In this document: positions 53,173 to 63,537 of the stretch, piece after piece | Numbering within the stretch: the stretch's first letter is position 1 | Layout of the letters: the number at the start of each line of letters is the position of its first letter | Origin: Shewanella sp. MR-4 | GTDB taxonomy: Bacteria; Pseudomonadota; Gammaproteobacteria; Enterobacterales; Shewanellaceae | Direction: 5' to 3' | Assembly: GCF_000014685.1 (NCBI RefSeq) | Contig: NC_008321.1 | Span: forward strand, 3,221,001-3,285,000 | DNA length: 64,000 nt | Position numbers and translations under genes: made by a program | Notes under the pieces: generated by a model | The model's input: the letters and a program-made list of their open reading frames with translations, nothing else | What the model was told of the DNA's origin: nothing | Database searches by the model: none

Positions 53173-54715
53173 TCGTTTGGTTCCCCGCTTAGTGATTGGC
53201 GGGGCTTGCGCTCTGCTCAGCGGCTGTACCGTGCTAGGCCCAGACTATCAACAGCCAGAAGTGCCAGAGATCCAAACCTGGCAGAGCGCCAGTTCGCAGT
53301 TATTTAGCGCGGCGCCATCGGCCAGCGATTATCAGCAATGGTGGTCGCAACTTCAGGATCCTGTGCTCAGCAGCTTGATTGACGAGGCATTGCTGAAAAA
53401 TCCGGATGTGCGGATTGCAGGCTTGCGGATACTCGAAGCGCAAGCACAATTAGGGATAGCCGAGAGTCTGCGCAATCCTCAGTTAACCCAAGCCACTGCC
53501 CAATGGCTTGGCGCAGGTCAAACCCAAAGCGGCAACAGCACCTCGGGCAGCAGTTACGGCGCAGCATTCAATCTTGGCTGGGAACTCGATTTTTGGGGTA
53601 AATTCCAGCGAGGTATCGAATCGGCCGATGCAAACTACTTTGCCACTATCGCCCAATATGATGATGTGCAAGTGTTGATGATTGCTCAAGTGGCACAGCT
53701 GTACGTCACCATTCGCACCCTAGAGGCGCGGCTGCAAATTGCCCATGATAATGCCCAAATCCAAAAACGTAGTTTAGAAATCACTCAGCACCAGTTTCAC
53801 AGCGGCAACACCGCCGAGCTGGACGTGCAACAGGCTAAGACCCAGTATTTAGGCACTCTTTCGACGATTCCGACATTAGAGACGAATCTGCGCCACAGCC
53901 AAAATGCCCTCAGCACACTACTGGCCAGAGCGCCGGGGCCACTTCCCGAAATGGCGAGCAATACCGGCGTGATCCCACAGGGGCAATTGGCATTAGTCAC
54001 TGAGATGCCTGCCGATTTATTACGACGGCGCCCTGATGTACGCACCGCCGAGCGCCAGCTCGCGACCCAATCAGGGCAGATTGGGATTGCCGAGAGCGAT
54101 TTGTATCCCTCTATCACCTTGGCTGGCACGCTAGGATTAAATGCCACGGGCAGCGGCCACAGTATTTTCTCTTGGGGTGTGGGGCCATCGATTAGCTGGA
54201 ATATCCTCGACAGCGGTCGGTTGACCAATCAAATCTTGGTGCAAGATGCACGCTTTGAGCAATTACACGAAGTCTACCGTGAGACAGTGTTTAAAGCGGC
54301 GCGGGAAGTCGATGATGCCGCCATTGCCTTTGCCAATAGCGCAACGGAAATTACTTTACTAACGCAAACAGGTGAAGCCGCGAGTCGCTCACTCGAGATT
54401 GCCAACACTCAATATCGTGAAGGCATGGCAGATTTCCAGCGTGTGCTCGATTCTCAACGCGCCCTCTTTAGCCAACAAGAACGGCTCGTAAACAGTCGCG
54501 GCGCCCATATTGGCAATCTCATCACCCTTTACAAAGCGCTCGGCGGTGGATGGGAGCAAGGGCGACAACGCCCATTAGTGAGTCCAGAGGTAGATAAAAA
54601 GCTTCGTAAGCGTGATGAATGGCTGCCGTTACTAGATGTAGTTAAGCCCAAAGCGGGTACTCCAGCAGATCCTCAGCCAACATCGACTATTCAAAAGGGA
54701 ATTGTGAATGACTGA
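53162..54715 (+). CDS. Outer membrane efflux lipoprotein (NodT/TolC family)
   Basis: 517 residues. Lipoprotein signal with lipobox LLSGC (Cys about residue 21), then two outer membrane efflux repeats: LIDEALLKNPDVRIA opens the first and MPADLLRRRPDVRTAERQLA the second. It forms the outer membrane exit duct for the tripartite pump encoded here. A Pro/Lys-rich tail (about 470-517) is longer than usual. Overlaps both neighbours. Confidence 0.92.
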   Translation: MIIDRLVPRLVIGGACALLSGCTVLGPDYQQPEVPEIQTWQSASSQLFSAAPSASDYQQWWSQLQDPVLSSLIDEALLKNPDVRIAGLRILEAQAQLGIAESLRNPQLTQATAQWLGAGQTQSGNSTSGSSYGAAFNLGWELDFWGKFQRGIESADANYFATIAQYDDVQVLMIAQVAQLYVTIRTLEARLQIAHDNAQIQKRSLEITQHQFHSGNTAELDVQQAKTQYLGTLSTIPTLETNLRHSQNALSTLLARAPGPLPEMASNTGVIPQGQLALVTEMPADLLRRRPDVRTAERQLATQSGQIGIAESDLYPSITLAGTLGLNATGSGHSIFSWGVGPSISWNILDSGRLTNQILVQDARFEQLHEVYRETVFKAAREVDDAAIAFANSATEITLLTQTGEAASRSLEIANTQYREGMADFQRVLDSQRALFSQQERLVNSRGAHIGNLITLYKALGGGWEQGRQRPLVSPEVDKKLRKRDEWLPLLDVVKPKAGTPADPQPTSTIQKGIVND

Positions 54716-55802
54716 CAGTACTCCAACGCCAGGAAAGGCCAGTAAATATGCCACCCTTGGTCTTCTGACAAGCATAGTAATCTTATTGATCTGGTATCTT
54801 TTGGCCGACAGAATGACCCCCTATAGCTCGCAGGCTAGGGTTCAAGCTTTTGTGGTGCCGATTGCGACTGAAGTCACAGGGCAGATCTTGAAAGTGTATG
54901 TACAAGATAATCAGGATGTTGCCGAGGGCGATCCCTTATTTGATATCGATCCTGAACCCTATGATATTGCGCTTGCTAAGGCAAAATCTGACTATGAGAC
55001 AGTGCTAAATAGCGTTAAAGCCAATAACGAAGGTGTGAAAGCGGCAGAAGCAAAATTACAAGCCATGCGAGCCTCTTACAGTAATGCCGTTAAAGATGCA
55101 GAGCGGCAGGAGCGCCTCTATCGCCAAGACCCTGGCGCCATTTCGGTACGCCGACTCGAAATAGCACAGGCATCGCGAGAAACCGCCAGTAGCCAAGTTT
55201 CGGCAGCCGAAGCCGATGTCAGGCGTGCCATTGAGGCCGCGGGGGTCAATGGCGAAAACAACTCTCAACTATTAAGTGCCCGCTCGGCGGTGCACAAAGC
55301 CGAGCGCGATAGGCAAAATACCCATGTTGTCGCACCAAGTCGCGGCGTGATCACAGACTTAAATACCGATGTGGGGCAATTTATCAACGCTGGCGCGCCC
55401 GCAATGACCCTCATTGCCATTCACGATGTGTGGATTTCAGCAGAGTTAACCGAAAACAACCTAGGGAATATTCAAGTGGGTGACAGCGTCGCTATCTTGC
55501 TCGACAGCAGACCAGGACAGCTGTTTCGCGGACAAATACGCAGTATCGGCTATGGGGTAGACGATGGTAAAAAGCAGGCGGTGGGTTCACTGCCAACGGT
55601 CAGCAATAGCCGCGATTGGCTCAGGCAAGCACAACGATTCCCGGTAAAAGTGTCGTTCTCATCGGATGATATGCCGCCAGCGGCGAGCTTACGGGTTGGA
55701 GGTCAGGCGGATATTTTGGTGTATACCGAAGAACATAGCCTGATGAACCCACTCGGCGCCCTCTATATCCGGATCATGAGTCTCTTCTCATACCTGTATT
55801 GA
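54708..55802 (+). CDS. HlyD-family membrane fusion protein
   Basis: 364 residues: one N-terminal membrane helix (about 16-34), a biotinyl-lipoyl-like half (VPIATEVTGQILKVYVQDNQDVAEGDPLFDID), a helical hairpin (about 85-185), the second lipoyl half (THVVAPSRGVITDLNTDVGQFI) and a beta-barrel. It bridges the inner membrane pump and outer membrane duct; the form resembles AaeA/EmrA. Confidence 0.92.
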   Translation: MTDSTPTPGKASKYATLGLLTSIVILLIWYLLADRMTPYSSQARVQAFVVPIATEVTGQILKVYVQDNQDVAEGDPLFDIDPEPYDIALAKAKSDYETVLNSVKANNEGVKAAEAKLQAMRASYSNAVKDAERQERLYRQDPGAISVRRLEIAQASRETASSQVSAAEADVRRAIEAAGVNGENNSQLLSARSAVHKAERDRQNTHVVAPSRGVITDLNTDVGQFINAGAPAMTLIAIHDVWISAELTENNLGNIQVGDSVAILLDSRPGQLFRGQIRSIGYGVDDGKKQAVGSLPTVSNSRDWLRQAQRFPVKVSFSSDDMPPAASLRVGGQADILVYTEEHSLMNPLGALYIRIMSLFSYLY

Positions 55803-55810
55803 GGCCAGAC

Positions 55811-56836
55811 ATGCATCACGCCGACAGCGCAGTACTCAGAATTAGCCTTGGCACCGCATTAACTGTGTTTGTGTGTTTTGGTTTAGGGCTACCTATGCCA
55901 CATCTTGGTTGTATTATGGCATGGGTCATTTTATGCCGCCCCGGCGAGGCGCTGAGTTTAAAAAAGGGCATTATCGGTGGCGCGCTCTTGTCGCTCATCA
56001 TGACTGCCGGCGTATTGCTAGTTCCCCTATTGAGCTATTACACCTTAGCCGCAGTGCTTTTAGTGGCGTTACTACTGTACTTTTTGATGCTCATGTCGGT
56101 CACTGGTAAAGGCGTGCTAGCCATGTTACTGACGATGGCCATTACGCTCATTCCTGTGGCAGGGTTAATAGAGCAAGCATTAGCACTCGCTATCGCACAG
56201 TTGATTGCTATCGGGGTATTAATTGGCACTTTAGTCAATGGCATCGCCCATGCCCTTTTCCCCCCCGCCCCCTTAACAGCCGCAAAACAGCCTGTACTAT
56301 CGCCTCCAGAACACCCCAAAAGACTGGCGCTACGCGCCACGATTATTGTCATCCCAGTGTGGTTACTCGCACTCAGCGATCCGGCGTTTTATATCCCCGC
56401 GGTGATGAAGACTGTGATGCTGGCACAACAAAGTACCCTACTGAACGCAAAGCAAGCGGGTAAGGAGTTGGTGCTATCCACCCTGATGGGCGCCCTACTG
56501 GCATTCGCGTTGTGGATGGGATTAAGCATTTGGCCTTCGCTCTTAATGCTTGTTCTGCTACTTAGCCTGATGACGATATGGCTAGCACAACGGTTGATCC
56601 AATTAGTCCCTACGGGCTTTCCTCCTTCGTTTTGGAGTAATAGTTGGATCACCGCCCTCATCTTATTTGGGCCTGCGATCGCCGATAGCGCGAATGGTAA
56701 AGATGTGTGGTTGGCCGCCGCGATGCGCTGTGGTCTGTATTTGTTAGTCGCTGGTTATGGTTGGCTTTGCTTTATGGTACTCGAGCAGCGATGGCCCGCT
56801 GGCCGGCCCGCCGCAGAATCCCCTGTTGGAGAATAA
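55811..56836 (+). CDS. DUF2955/FUSC-like inner membrane transporter (AaeB-like)
   Basis: 341 residues from the ATG at 55811, preceded by GAGG; a TTG at 55799 is the alternative. About ten membrane helices in two halves with a short cytoplasmic linker (about 155-180), fitting the DUF2955/aromatic-acid exporter type. With the HlyD and NodT proteins it completes a tripartite efflux pump, perhaps for aromatic acids or detergents. Confidence 0.82.
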   Translation: MHHADSAVLRISLGTALTVFVCFGLGLPMPHLGCIMAWVILCRPGEALSLKKGIIGGALLSLIMTAGVLLVPLLSYYTLAAVLLVALLLYFLMLMSVTGKGVLAMLLTMAITLIPVAGLIEQALALAIAQLIAIGVLIGTLVNGIAHALFPPAPLTAAKQPVLSPPEHPKRLALRATIIVIPVWLLALSDPAFYIPAVMKTVMLAQQSTLLNAKQAGKELVLSTLMGALLAFALWMGLSIWPSLLMLVLLLSLMTIWLAQRLIQLVPTGFPPSFWSNSWITALILFGPAIADSANGKDVWLAAAMRCGLYLLVAGYGWLCFMVLEQRWPAGRPAAESPVGE

Positions 56837-56837
56837 A

Positions 56838-57254
56838 ATGATATCAGCATTAGTGGTTGGCTTACCCATCATATTAATCAATATGTTACTGCAATCTCTT
56901 GCCACTATGTGGTGTATCCGTTTTTACAAAAAACGGGTACGGGACCACGAAAGCTTCACTGCCGGAGTATTAGGCTTGTTTGGCATCACCACGATTGTGA
57001 TACTGGGCAATCTTTTACAGATTGTCGCTTGGGGTAGCTTGTTTCTGTTTTTAGGCGAGTTCGACACACTCCATGAAGCCATTTATCACTCTGGAGTCAA
57101 CTTCGCGACATTGGGATATGGCGATATTGTGATGAGCGAAAAATGGAAGCTCCTTGGTCCAATTGAAGCCGTGAATGGTGCCCTGATGATAGGTTTATCG
57201 GGCGCCTCCACGTTGGCGGTTTTACAGCAATATGTGCAGAAAAATAATCCATAA
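56838..57254 (+). CDS. Two-helix potassium channel-like protein
   Basis: 138 residues from the ATG at 56838, preceded by GGAG and one base after the previous stop. Membrane helices near the start and at about 46-70, then a pore loop with a selectivity filter (NFATLGYGDIVM, TLGYGD) and a final helix (GALMIGLSGASTLAVL). This is the Ion_trans_2 fold, but without a regulatory RCK domain. It ends the efflux operon, an unusual companion. Confidence 0.82.
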   Translation: MISALVVGLPIILINMLLQSLATMWCIRFYKKRVRDHESFTAGVLGLFGITTIVILGNLLQIVAWGSLFLFLGEFDTLHEAIYHSGVNFATLGYGDIVMSEKWKLLGPIEAVNGALMIGLSGASTLAVLQQYVQKNNP

Positions 57255-57330
57255 GGTTGGATCGTAAGACTCAAATAAGGGCTAAAAATTGTTTCTCGCA
57301 CTCAATTTTTAGCTAAATAGCGACCATAAA

Positions 57331-57365
57331 AAATGGCAGCGTATAGATACCCACGCTGCCATTTT
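57331..57365. terminator. Terminator after the efflux operon
   Basis: AAATGGCAGCGT/ACGCTGCCATTTT stem, between convergent genes. Confidence 0.85.
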
Positions 57366-57479
57366 CGATTGATACCTGCATAAATGATTTAACCGTTATT
57401 GCGTGAAAACAGAGTTTAATACCGCTCTTAACACCTTAACTATTGGCAATAAGCCAGTACAAATCTCCTCAACCGGTCG

Positions 57480-58991
57480 CTACATAAAGGCCTTAGTAAA
57501 GGCTTCCTTCGATTGACGAATATAGTTGCGTGCACTTTGGGCATGTTGTTCCCATACCGCCCTATCGCTGGGGTCGGTGAAGGGGTTTTGCTCGGCGGCA
57601 ATCGAGCGCTCGAAGCGATCGTAGAAGGTTAACATCGCCGAAGTGATTTGATTGAAGCGCTCTTTAAACTCCTGAAACTCATCCATCTTTTCAGTGGTTT
57701 TAATCATGTACTGCACCAGCTCGGCATTGCTATTTGCGGCTAATAAGGCATCGGCCTTGGCGCTGATATTGGCATTCACGTCGGCCATAATCTGCGCCCG
57801 CGTTTGCTCATCTTTGCTCATCACCTTACTGTAATTTTCGGGGGTACGAGCAATGCTGGCATGTTGCAGGTAGCTACGCAGATGCTTATCTAAATCCTTA
57901 CGGAACGTATCTAAGTTCTTCTGCATAGTGACTAAATCGTTATCGAGCGCCGTCACCTGTTGCAGCTCTTTCTCGATTTCGGCCATAAAACGCTCGGCCT
58001 GCTGATAAATCTTAAGGCCATTTTCCTCGGCAAACTTTTTATCACTGCGGCTTAGGTCGCTATTGTCATAGTTTGAGCGGTCAAAAGTGGCCGCAAGGAA
58101 GGATTTAAAGGGTTCGGCAAATGCCGAATAAGCGCCCGCACTCACCACATTTAAAGTGGCGGTGGCTAAGTCACCAAAGGGTTTGACCATAGAGCCTAAA
58201 CGCGCCTGTTGGATCGGCGATGCTACACGCTTAGCATCGGTTAATACCGACCTAAAGGTGTTATAACCCAATGGGTTAGACATTTTATTACGTTCAGAGG
58301 TCGCCAAAACAAAGGTGATGCTCGAGTATATCGCATTGGAATATTCGAGGTACTGTCTTTGGCTTTCGAGCTGAGCGGCGTAGTTTTTACCTAGGGTTCT
58401 AAAGGATTCGGCCTGAACCTCGTAGTTTTTGTCTTCTTTAAGCTTATCTAAAATGCCGCCAATGATTTTTTGCTCGTTCTTTTGCAGCGCAATATCGAGG
58501 CGAATTTTATCTAGGGTTAAGTCATCCAAACTGATGGGGCCATTAATGGCTTCGATATCGAGGCGAATATATTGGCGGCTCGGATCGTCAATCGACACCC
58601 TGTGGGCTAAATATTCGGTTGTTGCTGGGGTGATATCAATAAGCGCCACATGCTGCCACTGGGCATCCAGTTTTAATACTGGCGATGTGAGTACATTGAT
58701 CCGATATTGGGTTTGGATATTTTGGGTCTTGACCCAAAACTCCAACAGGCCCGCTTCGGAGACAGGGAATTTACTGACGATACTGCTATTGCCTTCGGCA
58801 CATAATAATGCGCTCTCACCACTGTGGGGCTCCGCGCCCTCAAATTGGCAGCCCATGATCCAAGACCAAGGTTGGGATAAGCGGTTACCCTCAAAATCGC
58901 TAGCAAACACTAGCTCATTATCCTTGGCACTGGCATTAACACTGGTTAACACGCCAAACAACAGCATAGAGATGACTGCAGCGGTGCGCAT
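57480..58991 (-). CDS. Exported protein with jelly-roll-like N-terminus and helical C-terminus, unknown
   Basis: 503 residues from the ATG at 58991, preceded by GAGG; the frame to 59018 is less likely. Signal peptide (cleavage after ASA near residue 22), then a ~145-residue beta-rich region opening ELVFASDFEGNRLSQPWSW, like carbohydrate-binding jelly rolls, then about 330 residues of mostly coiled-coil-like helices, interrupted by a more hydrophobic stretch (about 255-285, KPFGDLATATLNVVSAGAYS). I do not recognise the whole. The last part resembles helical pore-forming or cell-surface proteins only in general shape. Confidence 0.6.
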   Translation of the reverse strand: MRTAAVISMLLFGVLTSVNASAKDNELVFASDFEGNRLSQPWSWIMGCQFEGAEPHSGESALLCAEGNSSIVSKFPVSEAGLLEFWVKTQNIQTQYRINVLTSPVLKLDAQWQHVALIDITPATTEYLAHRVSIDDPSRQYIRLDIEAINGPISLDDLTLDKIRLDIALQKNEQKIIGGILDKLKEDKNYEVQAESFRTLGKNYAAQLESQRQYLEYSNAIYSSITFVLATSERNKMSNPLGYNTFRSVLTDAKRVASPIQQARLGSMVKPFGDLATATLNVVSAGAYSAFAEPFKSFLAATFDRSNYDNSDLSRSDKKFAEENGLKIYQQAERFMAEIEKELQQVTALDNDLVTMQKNLDTFRKDLDKHLRSYLQHASIARTPENYSKVMSKDEQTRAQIMADVNANISAKADALLAANSNAELVQYMIKTTEKMDEFQEFKERFNQITSAMLTFYDRFERSIAAEQNPFTDPSDRAVWEQHAQSARNYIRQSKEAFTKAFM

Positions 58992-59219
58992 AAGAGCCTC
59001 ATAAAACATAAATAACAAACGACGAGCCTGAAAAGGCCCAGAATTCTATCCTATCCGCACGCTTTTACCGTCAGTCGGCAGCCGTATTTTAGTGATAAAA
59101 AACACGCTAAAAACTGCACTAAATTTAAGCTGGGATTAAACCAGCGAAATGTAACAGAGCGCATGCCGACATGCCAGTACTAAGTCGGTTTCGAAGGTAA
59201 AGATAATGCGTGAATAACA

Positions 59220-60572
59220 TCAGACTTTAGCGTTCACTTGGAGCCGCCCCATCGCGATAAACATCCAAATCACCAGCATAGTGCTACAGGTCGCGAGCGA
59301 CACCCACACGCCAATCACGCCAAAGGCCCAGGCAAAACAATAGATAATGGCGGCGATAAGCAGCAATTTCGCCCCAGTGAGTATCGATGCCTGCTTAGCA
59401 CAGTTAATCGCCTGGAAGAAACTGGCGCCCACAAGAATCAAGCCTTCCATAGGTAAGCCCCAGAAATACCAACGCATTCCTTCAATCGCGACCGGCGTTA
59501 AGCTTGGGTTGTCACCGGCAAACAGGTACACCAACCATTCGGGGCGGGAATAAATCAACACTAAGCCAAGTGCAGCGGTGAGTAGTGTCATGCCAAAGGC
59601 GATATTGCGTGCCTGTTTAACCCTGTCGAAGCGCCCTGCCCCAGCATTAAAGCTGTAAATCGGTTGAGTACCGAGGGCAATGCCTTCAAAAATCAGATAG
59701 AAAAACGCTTCGGTGTAACTCACAACCCCGTATGCCGCCACATGCAGAGGGCCACCGACCCATAAAAATGCGGTGTTATGCAGGGTCAATACGATCGACA
59801 AATACAGGTTCATCAAAAAGCTTGGCAGGCCAACACGGGCAATATTGAGGCAGTTGTCGAGCTTTAGCTTCATCTGCTCAAGATTGATTTTGAGCTGAGT
59901 GCGCGCCCCAAAGAAATGCTGCAAACAGAGCAGCCCAGTCACGGCCTGCGACAACATGGTGGCAATCGCCGCCCCGGCCAAGCCGAAGGGAAACACCACA
60001 ATAAACAGCCAATCTAAAAAGGTGTTCAGCACGCCACCTAAGATCAGCACAAAGGTCACCATAGATGGGCGACCATCGTTACGCAGCAAGGTGGTAAATG
60101 CCATTGAAATAATAGGGAAATGACATAAGGCAAAATACCAGAACAGGTATTCGTTAGCGTTTTCGAGTATCTCCCCCTCGGCGCCGAGGGCAATTAAAAT
60201 ATCCCGAGAAAAGATCCCGCCGACTAAGGCAAAAAATGCCCCCGCCAGTAAACACAAGCTAAAGGCATTGCCGAGCAACTTACGCGCCTTGGTGACATTA
60301 CCTTGCCCTAAGTTAATCGAGACTAACGCCGCGCTGCCCATGCCTATCATGGCGCCGACAGCATAGAGAATCGCGCCCACGGGATAGGCCAACATCATGC
60401 CCGCCAATCCAGTTTCGCCGAGGTAATGGCCAACGAAGATACCATCAATGGTGACATACACCCCAGTCACCAGCATGGAGGCGATCGTTGGAATAGTGTA
60501 GCGCCAAAAAAGCTTTGAAATCGGCTCTTGCAGCAGGCGTTGGTCCGTTGCGGCAGCGGAAATAGCAGTCAT
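59220..60572 (-). CDS. MATE-family multidrug efflux protein
   Basis: 450 residues, twelve membrane helices in two homologous halves (start ISKLFWRYTIPTIASMLVTGVYVTIDGIFVGHYLG and later second-half repeat LNIARVGLPSFLMNLYLS). Exports drugs or cationic compounds using Na+ or H+. Monocistronic; the substrate is unknown. Confidence 0.9.
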   Translation of the reverse strand: MTAISAAATDQRLLQEPISKLFWRYTIPTIASMLVTGVYVTIDGIFVGHYLGETGLAGMMLAYPVGAILYAVGAMIGMGSAALVSINLGQGNVTKARKLLGNAFSLCLLAGAFFALVGGIFSRDILIALGAEGEILENANEYLFWYFALCHFPIISMAFTTLLRNDGRPSMVTFVLILGGVLNTFLDWLFIVVFPFGLAGAAIATMLSQAVTGLLCLQHFFGARTQLKINLEQMKLKLDNCLNIARVGLPSFLMNLYLSIVLTLHNTAFLWVGGPLHVAAYGVVSYTEAFFYLIFEGIALGTQPIYSFNAGAGRFDRVKQARNIAFGMTLLTAALGLVLIYSRPEWLVYLFAGDNPSLTPVAIEGMRWYFWGLPMEGLILVGASFFQAINCAKQASILTGAKLLLIAAIIYCFAWAFGVIGVWVSLATCSTMLVIWMFIAMGRLQVNAKV

Positions 60573-60990
60573 AACCTAATCTCACAAAAATAAAGGCGGG
60601 CGCGCACTCAGCTTGTTCTGGTGGTATTACACAGAGAAATAAAGGATGAACAAAAATGCGGCAGTGGATTGTACCTAAATTTTACCTTAATACCAATCGC
60701 GTTTAACGGGATAAACTTGTAACAAAAACTAATCATCACAATACCTTACTGCTAGCACATATTTATTCCGTGATTGCAACAAGCAAGCATCACTTAATAA
60801 CAGATGTGGTGAAAGTCATCATTTTTCACTACTTTTTTGGTATTTAACCCTTAATTAGGTAAAGTGTAGGCTTAAATTGCCCGAAATCGGTTAATTATTA
60901 CGGCGTTATTTGCCCAAGCAATTGCGTTAACCATTTAATTAATAATGAATTAGTGGAATTAAATTCAATAACAATAATAAAGGGAAGGAC
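60573..60990. other. Divergent intergenic region
   Basis: 418 bp of AT-rich spacer between the MATE and POT genes, presumably both promoters. No clear operator or repeat seen. Confidence 0.45.
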
Positions 60991-62535
60991 ATGAGTCACA
61001 GCAGTCCAAATGCAGAGAATGATCTGCGCGAAGTCAAGCAGTTAGGCATGTGGGCCTCGATCACTAGCCTAAGTTATATTTTTTGGTTAGTGGGCGGTAT
61101 GGAGCTGGTCGAGCGTATCGCCTATTACGGTGTCAAAGCCAGTGCGGGCTTATACGCCAAAGCCCCCGAGTCGGCGGGCGGTCTGGGGATCAGCCTCAGC
61201 GACTATGGCATCATTATCTCGCTCTGGGCCATTATGCAGACCTTTGTGCCCGTGTTTACCGGCGGGATTTCAGATAGGGTCGGCTACAAGGAAACAATTT
61301 TCGGCTCTACCGTGATTAAAATCATGGGCTACCTCACCATGGCGTTTTTCCCCACCTTTTGGGGCTTCTTATCGGGGGCACTGTTACTCGCCATCGGCAC
61401 TGGGATATTTAAACCCGGTATTCAAGGCACCTTAGTGCTCTCCACCAATCGCAATAACACTTCCATGGCTTGGGGGATATTTTACCAAGTCGTGAATATC
61501 GGTGGCTTCTTAGGGCCATTGGTTGCCGTGCATATGCGCCAGCTTTCTTGGGATAATGTGTTTTATGCCTGCGCCGCGATTATCTCGCTAAACTTCTTGT
61601 TCTTATTGACGTATACCGAGCCGGGTAAGGCCGAGCGCGTTGCACGCAATCAGCAAATTAAATCCGGCGAAATTAAGCAAGAAGCGCTTTGGCGCGACGC
61701 TTGGCATGAGCTTAAAAAACCTATCGTGATTTATTACATGCTAGTGTTTTCAGGCTTTTGGTTCCTCTTTAACGCCCTGTTTGACGTACTGCCGATCCAC
61801 ATCTCCGAGTGGGTCGATACCAGCGTGATCGTCACCAGTCTGTTTGGTAGCGAAGGCACCAGCAACGGCATTTTACAGTTCTGGCTCGGGTTAAATAACG
61901 AAGGCACTAAGGTGATGCCAGAAGGCATGCTGAACCTCAACGCCGGCCTGATTATGACCAGCTGCTTTTTAATTGCCGCGCTGACCGCCAAATACCGCAT
62001 CACCACGGCGATGCTGATTGGCTGTTTACTCAGTATCTTGGCCTTTGTGTTTATCGGCGCCTTCCATGCCGCTTGGTTTATCGTGTTCGCCATTGCCATG
62101 TTCTCCATCGGCGAGATGATGATCAGCCCTAAGAAAAACGAGTTTATGGGTAACATTGCCCCCGAAGGTAAAAAAGCCATGTACCTTGGTTTTGTGATGC
62201 TGCCGCAAGGGATTGGTTGGGGCTTAGAAGGCTATTTTGGCCCTAAACTCTATGAGATTTTTGCCTCTAAAGAGTTGTTTTCACGCGAGTTATTACTCGA
62301 GCGTGGCATGAGCTCAGCGGATGTGAATGCCATTCCACAAGGGGAAGCCTTTACCACCTTGGTGAGCTATACCGGCGAAAACGCCCATGATCTGACTCAG
62401 CTGCTCTATCACAGCCATAATATCGGTATGGCTTGGTATATTATCGCCGCGATCGGCACCATTTCGGCTGTAGGGATTTATATCTATGGTAAGTGGTTAC
62501 TGTCGCTGCAAAGGGCGCAGCAAGCCGCGCACTAA
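60991..62535 (+). CDS. POT/PTR-family peptide transporter
   Basis: 514 residues, about 12-14 membrane helices. The N-terminal motif GGMELVERIAYYGVKA matches the POT ExxERFxYY-type helix 1 with one substitution, and GTGIFKPGIQGTLV the helix 4-5 signature. It imports di- and tripeptides with protons. AAGGGAAGG precedes the start. Confidence 0.87.
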   Translation: MSHSSPNAENDLREVKQLGMWASITSLSYIFWLVGGMELVERIAYYGVKASAGLYAKAPESAGGLGISLSDYGIIISLWAIMQTFVPVFTGGISDRVGYKETIFGSTVIKIMGYLTMAFFPTFWGFLSGALLLAIGTGIFKPGIQGTLVLSTNRNNTSMAWGIFYQVVNIGGFLGPLVAVHMRQLSWDNVFYACAAIISLNFLFLLTYTEPGKAERVARNQQIKSGEIKQEALWRDAWHELKKPIVIYYMLVFSGFWFLFNALFDVLPIHISEWVDTSVIVTSLFGSEGTSNGILQFWLGLNNEGTKVMPEGMLNLNAGLIMTSCFLIAALTAKYRITTAMLIGCLLSILAFVFIGAFHAAWFIVFAIAMFSIGEMMISPKKNEFMGNIAPEGKKAMYLGFVMLPQGIGWGLEGYFGPKLYEIFASKELFSRELLLERGMSSADVNAIPQGEAFTTLVSYTGENAHDLTQLLYHSHNIGMAWYIIAAIGTISAVGIYIYGKWLLSLQRAQQAAH

Positions 62536-62624
62536 TGGATTGAGGCCTTCAGGGGCGCAATATGAGGCATAAGATCTCGCTCCAATAGGCTTATGTAAAA
62601 AGTGAGTTCTAAAAAGTGAGTCCT

Positions 62625-62656
62625 AAAAAAGTGAGTGTACATGCACTCACTTTTTT
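62625..62656 (+). terminator. Intrinsic terminator of the POT gene
   Basis: AAAAAAGTGAGTG/CACTCACTTTTTT. The left arm is preceded by two further AAAAAGTGAGT-like copies, a short tandem repeat. Confidence 0.85.
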
Positions 62657-62678
62657 ATTGGATGTTTGACCGAAACCA

Positions 62679-63200
62679 TTAAAAGCCAGCTAACAGTGTT
62701 ACCTCAAACTGTTCTGCTGACAGAGTTAAACCCAAGGCATCACATTGTGCTTGCAGCTCAGTGAGTTCCTTATCGAGGGACGATAAAGTTAAAGTATTAT
62801 CATCCAGCAGGTAAACCTGTCGTAAACTGGTGAAGTAAAACAGCATTGTAATCAGGGCGTTTATATCATTATTCGTCGCCGCAGCTCGGATTTTATTCAA
62901 CTTTCGATAAATGCGATTTTGCAGTTGCTTTAACTGCCACACATAATAAATTTCCTTAAAAAAGGGCTGAGTCTTAAGCTGATACACTATGGCGCTACTG
63001 AGTAATACCGCCAAAATCACCCCGAGTAGATTCCAATGGAAATTCCCCGTTGGCTCACCGGGCACAGCCTCGACACCAAAGAGTGCGATAAGTCCAGCAC
63101 CAAACCCGAGGGAGCTGATTATCAACCCCAAGACTAAAACCACCATAAACAGGTTCATATTACTTCGGTAAACCGTTTTATCGACTTGCTGTAACTTCAT
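62679..63200 (-). CDS. DUF3087-type inner membrane protein
   Basis: 173 residues from the ATG at 63200 (MKLQQVDKTVYRSNMN); the frame to 63305 is not supported. Two membrane helices (about 16-40 and 55-75) then a helical cytoplasmic domain. The pattern fits DUF3087, of unknown function. Confidence 0.7.
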   Translation of the reverse strand: MKLQQVDKTVYRSNMNLFMVVLVLGLIISSLGFGAGLIALFGVEAVPGEPTGNFHWNLLGVILAVLLSSAIVYQLKTQPFFKEIYYVWQLKQLQNRIYRKLNKIRAAATNNDINALITMLFYFTSLRQVYLLDDNTLTLSSLDKELTELQAQCDALGLTLSAEQFEVTLLAGF

Positions 63201-63537
63201 TTGCTCACTTCTTATCGAAAAATACCCATTGGCGGCGCAGCATACCTCAGATTGCTTGAGCCTGCCTGAATATCCGCGTTGTAGATCCATGTTTTGAATT
63301 GCCAAGATACAAATTGAAACAGGTAGAGCCAGATTAAAAAACTAGCAAAACACTAATTAATTTATTCGGTTATCTTCCATTTAAAGGAACACTCTTATCC
63401 CATAAGCTCTCTTTGCAAGCTGCGAATAAGAATAAAAATCGGTGTACAATTTGCCAAGATTGCGGAAAAAGAATGTTTAATAACTCACCGCCTCAAAATT
63501 GAACTAAATTCCTATAGTAGTCATAAAGGAACCGTCA

